Shown in pieces: positions 62,601-64,000 of a stretch of 64,000 bases of DNA. Origin of the DNA: Antitrichia curtipendula (Eukaryota > Streptophyta > Bryopsida > Hypnales > Leucodontaceae); the NCBI GenBank assembly GCA_951230915.1, contig OX579633.1, positions 21,238,574 to 21,302,573 of the forward strand, written 5' to 3'. Both the position numbers and the translations under genes were made by a program. A model generated the notes under the pieces. The model ran no database searches and had not been told where the DNA came from. It saw nothing but the letters and a program-made list of their open reading frames with translations. Positions within the stretch are counted from its first letter, which is position 1; each line of letters opens with the position of its first letter.

Positions 62601-63640
62601 CTAATTGAATCTATGTCACGTTTTGTTCAATAAACATGGTTGTGTCTAATTGAATTTGTGTCATGTTTTGTTCAATAAACTTGAGCAGTTGAGTATATCT
62701 TTGCCGTAGTTTTGCTATCCCCCACTCTTTGCCAAATTATTCCACGCCAATGTCTAAGGTTCTGAGAATATTAGCAATTGAGGAATTTGCACTTGCATAG
62801 CCAATGCAATATTTTTAGAGCGTTTTGTGCAGTAGCATCTCCTAATCCACTGTGCCAATTTTTTTTACACCTTGCAACAAATTTTTACCAAAAACAATTC
62901 ATAATTGTTTTAATTGTTGACATTGCATGAGCAAATGTTGCTTCTTGATGCAAGAGCTCTCAAGTCCATTTTATACAGGGACATCCACTAGCATTTCATT
63001 AGCAAAAGATTGAATTTTGTCCATTAGATCATTCACACTAGATAGATGATTACTTGAAGTTAAAGTTGTGTCATCACCTACTCTTGCCAAAACTCAAGAT
63101 GAAGGCCTTGGGGGGGTCACTCCCTCTTACATTTTGCGTAGCATGGGGGAACCCTCCCTGGATTCTGAACTCGCGTCCACTCTTCCTAAACAGATTACTA
63201 TCCCAGTAGTTTAAAGGCACAGTGCTCTACCTCTCTCCTGAACCCAGAACCCGCTCTTCACACATTCCTACCAACCAGATTCCGATCACTTTAAGATCCA
63301 GATTCCTCCTCACCCGACCTTCTTCCACATTATCCCTGCATGAACAAAACCAACATACCCATACTCGAAGACGAAAGTGAAAACGTCCACTAAGTGGCTT
63401 GGAATTAAAGAAAGTTCGAATTAATATAAACTAATGCACTCAAAATGGGCTTAGAGGGAATGAGAGACCAACATGCTTGCCTACCCTTTTAAAACCCCAA
63501 CAAAAAGCAAAAAGGGCCGCCCGGAAACCAGAGGGACCATACAAAACAACACCAAGGCAACTCAAAGTCAACATTGAGCTGTCCCTAAAAATCTAGATCT
63601 AGGGCCTATGCCCGAAAAACCCGGATCAGATTCAAAATTC
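59674..63640. other. Intergenic stretch, no recognised gene
   Basis: Mostly AT-rich. Between about 61.69 and 62.38 kb composition is more balanced and several short frames overlap, possibly a decayed coding sequence, but no domain could be recognised. A 45-bp tandem duplication lies at 62590-62680. Confidence 0.35.
62590..62680. repeat. Two-copy tandem repeat of about 45 bp
   Basis: ATGGTTGTGTCTAATTGAAT followed by a GTTTTGTTCAATAAAC block occurs twice in a row with three or four differences. Confidence 0.7.
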
Positions 63641-63670
63641 AAAATCTTAAACTACCGCTAACATTCCTAA

Positions 63671-64000
63671 CTACTTCCTCCTCCTCTGTTTCTTTGCACT
63701 GCTCCCACTCTGACTTGCAGGGGCCTTGACACCAGTCTTCTTCGCAGGAGGTGTCTTTTCCAAAGCTCCCTGGTTTCTTCCTTCTTGTCCGGCTGGTCTT
63801 CCTCTTCGGAATCCGGTTCTAGTTCATCCGTGAGCCCATACTTGAGAATCTCAAGCCCGGTGTCATATGCCATGATCTCCGCTGCCGGCCTGCCGTCAAG
63901 ACTTCCTTTTGGTGGTAAAGGTGGAACATGTAGAGACTAATCAGACTGTATTTGCTCTTTGACACATGATCCGCTAGCTTGGACACCACACTTCCAATAA
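63671..64000 (-). pseudogene. Unrecognised, broken coding fragment running off the right edge
   Basis: On the minus strand one frame reads from the window edge with coding-like character: a segment ending KEQIQSD, an in-frame TAG at about 63.94 kb, then HVPPLPPKGSLDGRPAAEIM, AYDTGLEILKYGLTDELEPD and an acidic EEEDQPDKKEE stretch. Shortly after, coding character moves to another frame, which gives a basic tail (EKTPPAKKTGVKAPASQSGS then AKKQRRRK) and stops at 63671. The internal stop plus the frame change suggest a pseudogene; an exon boundary at the TAG (GATTAG could be an acceptor) or sequencing errors are alternatives. I do not recognise the family. Confidence 0.35.

Noticed and set aside
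1..64000. tRNA genes, LTR retrotransposons and CRISPR arrays
   Set aside because: No tRNA-like T-loop and acceptor pairing, no long terminal repeat pair with TG...CA ends and no reverse-transcriptase frame was recognised; CRISPR is not expected in a plant nuclear genome.

Overview
This is nuclear DNA of a land plant. The evidence is GT-AG introns in the expected places of three plant-type genes, a plant telo-box in front of a ribosomal protein gene, and plant-type CACTA and Stowaway-like DNA transposons. A dynein-assembly factor of the Kintoun/DNAAF2 type (52.3-53.4 kb) points to a plant with flagellated sperm, so a bryophyte, lycophyte, fern or possibly a cycad/Ginkgo relative is more likely than a flowering plant. 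Species cannot be fixed from the window. The DNA is AT-rich with six supported protein genes in 64 kb, and much of the rest is decayed DNA transposons.

Layout: 0-7.6 kb is intergenic with several miniature inverted-repeat elements. 8.3-12.6 kb (minus) is a complete 11-exon CCR4-type deadenylase of 614 aa. 14.6-20.7 kb is bounded by CACTA termini with dense subterminal repeats. 22.3-26.4 kb holds a Stowaway-like element, a perfect 232-bp palindrome with CACTA ends, a TTAA-flanked element and a trinucleotide microsatellite. 28.6-34.9 kb (minus) is a complete 18-exon ERD6-like sugar transporter of 508 aa with a tandem repeat in its probable leader intron. 37.2-41.1 kb is a cluster of TTAA-flanked elements, two of them nested. 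44.3-46.5 kb (plus) is a complete 3-exon STP-type hexose/H+ symporter of 524 aa. 48.6-58.8 kb is a large inverted duplication: two copies of the ribosomal protein eL14 gene face outward from a 6.8-kb spacer that holds the intronless Kintoun-like gene. 58.8-64 kb is mostly featureless, ending in a broken, unrecognised coding fragment.

The genes are not an operon or pathway cluster. The two sugar carriers belong to different subfamilies (vacuolar ERD6-like facilitator; plasma-membrane STP symporter) and the others serve mRNA decay, translation and ciliary dynein assembly.

The most unusual content is (1) the near-identical RPL14 inverted repeat, with diverged homology beyond one end that suggests recent homogenisation; (2) a dispersed family with 15-17 bp CCCCTAAA-type inverted ends and TTAA target duplications, piggyBac-like, whose target site is shown by a nested insertion; and (3) a perfect 116-bp-arm CACTA palindrome with an intact 3-bp target duplication. 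Exon coordinates and translations were worked out by hand; no database search was possible.
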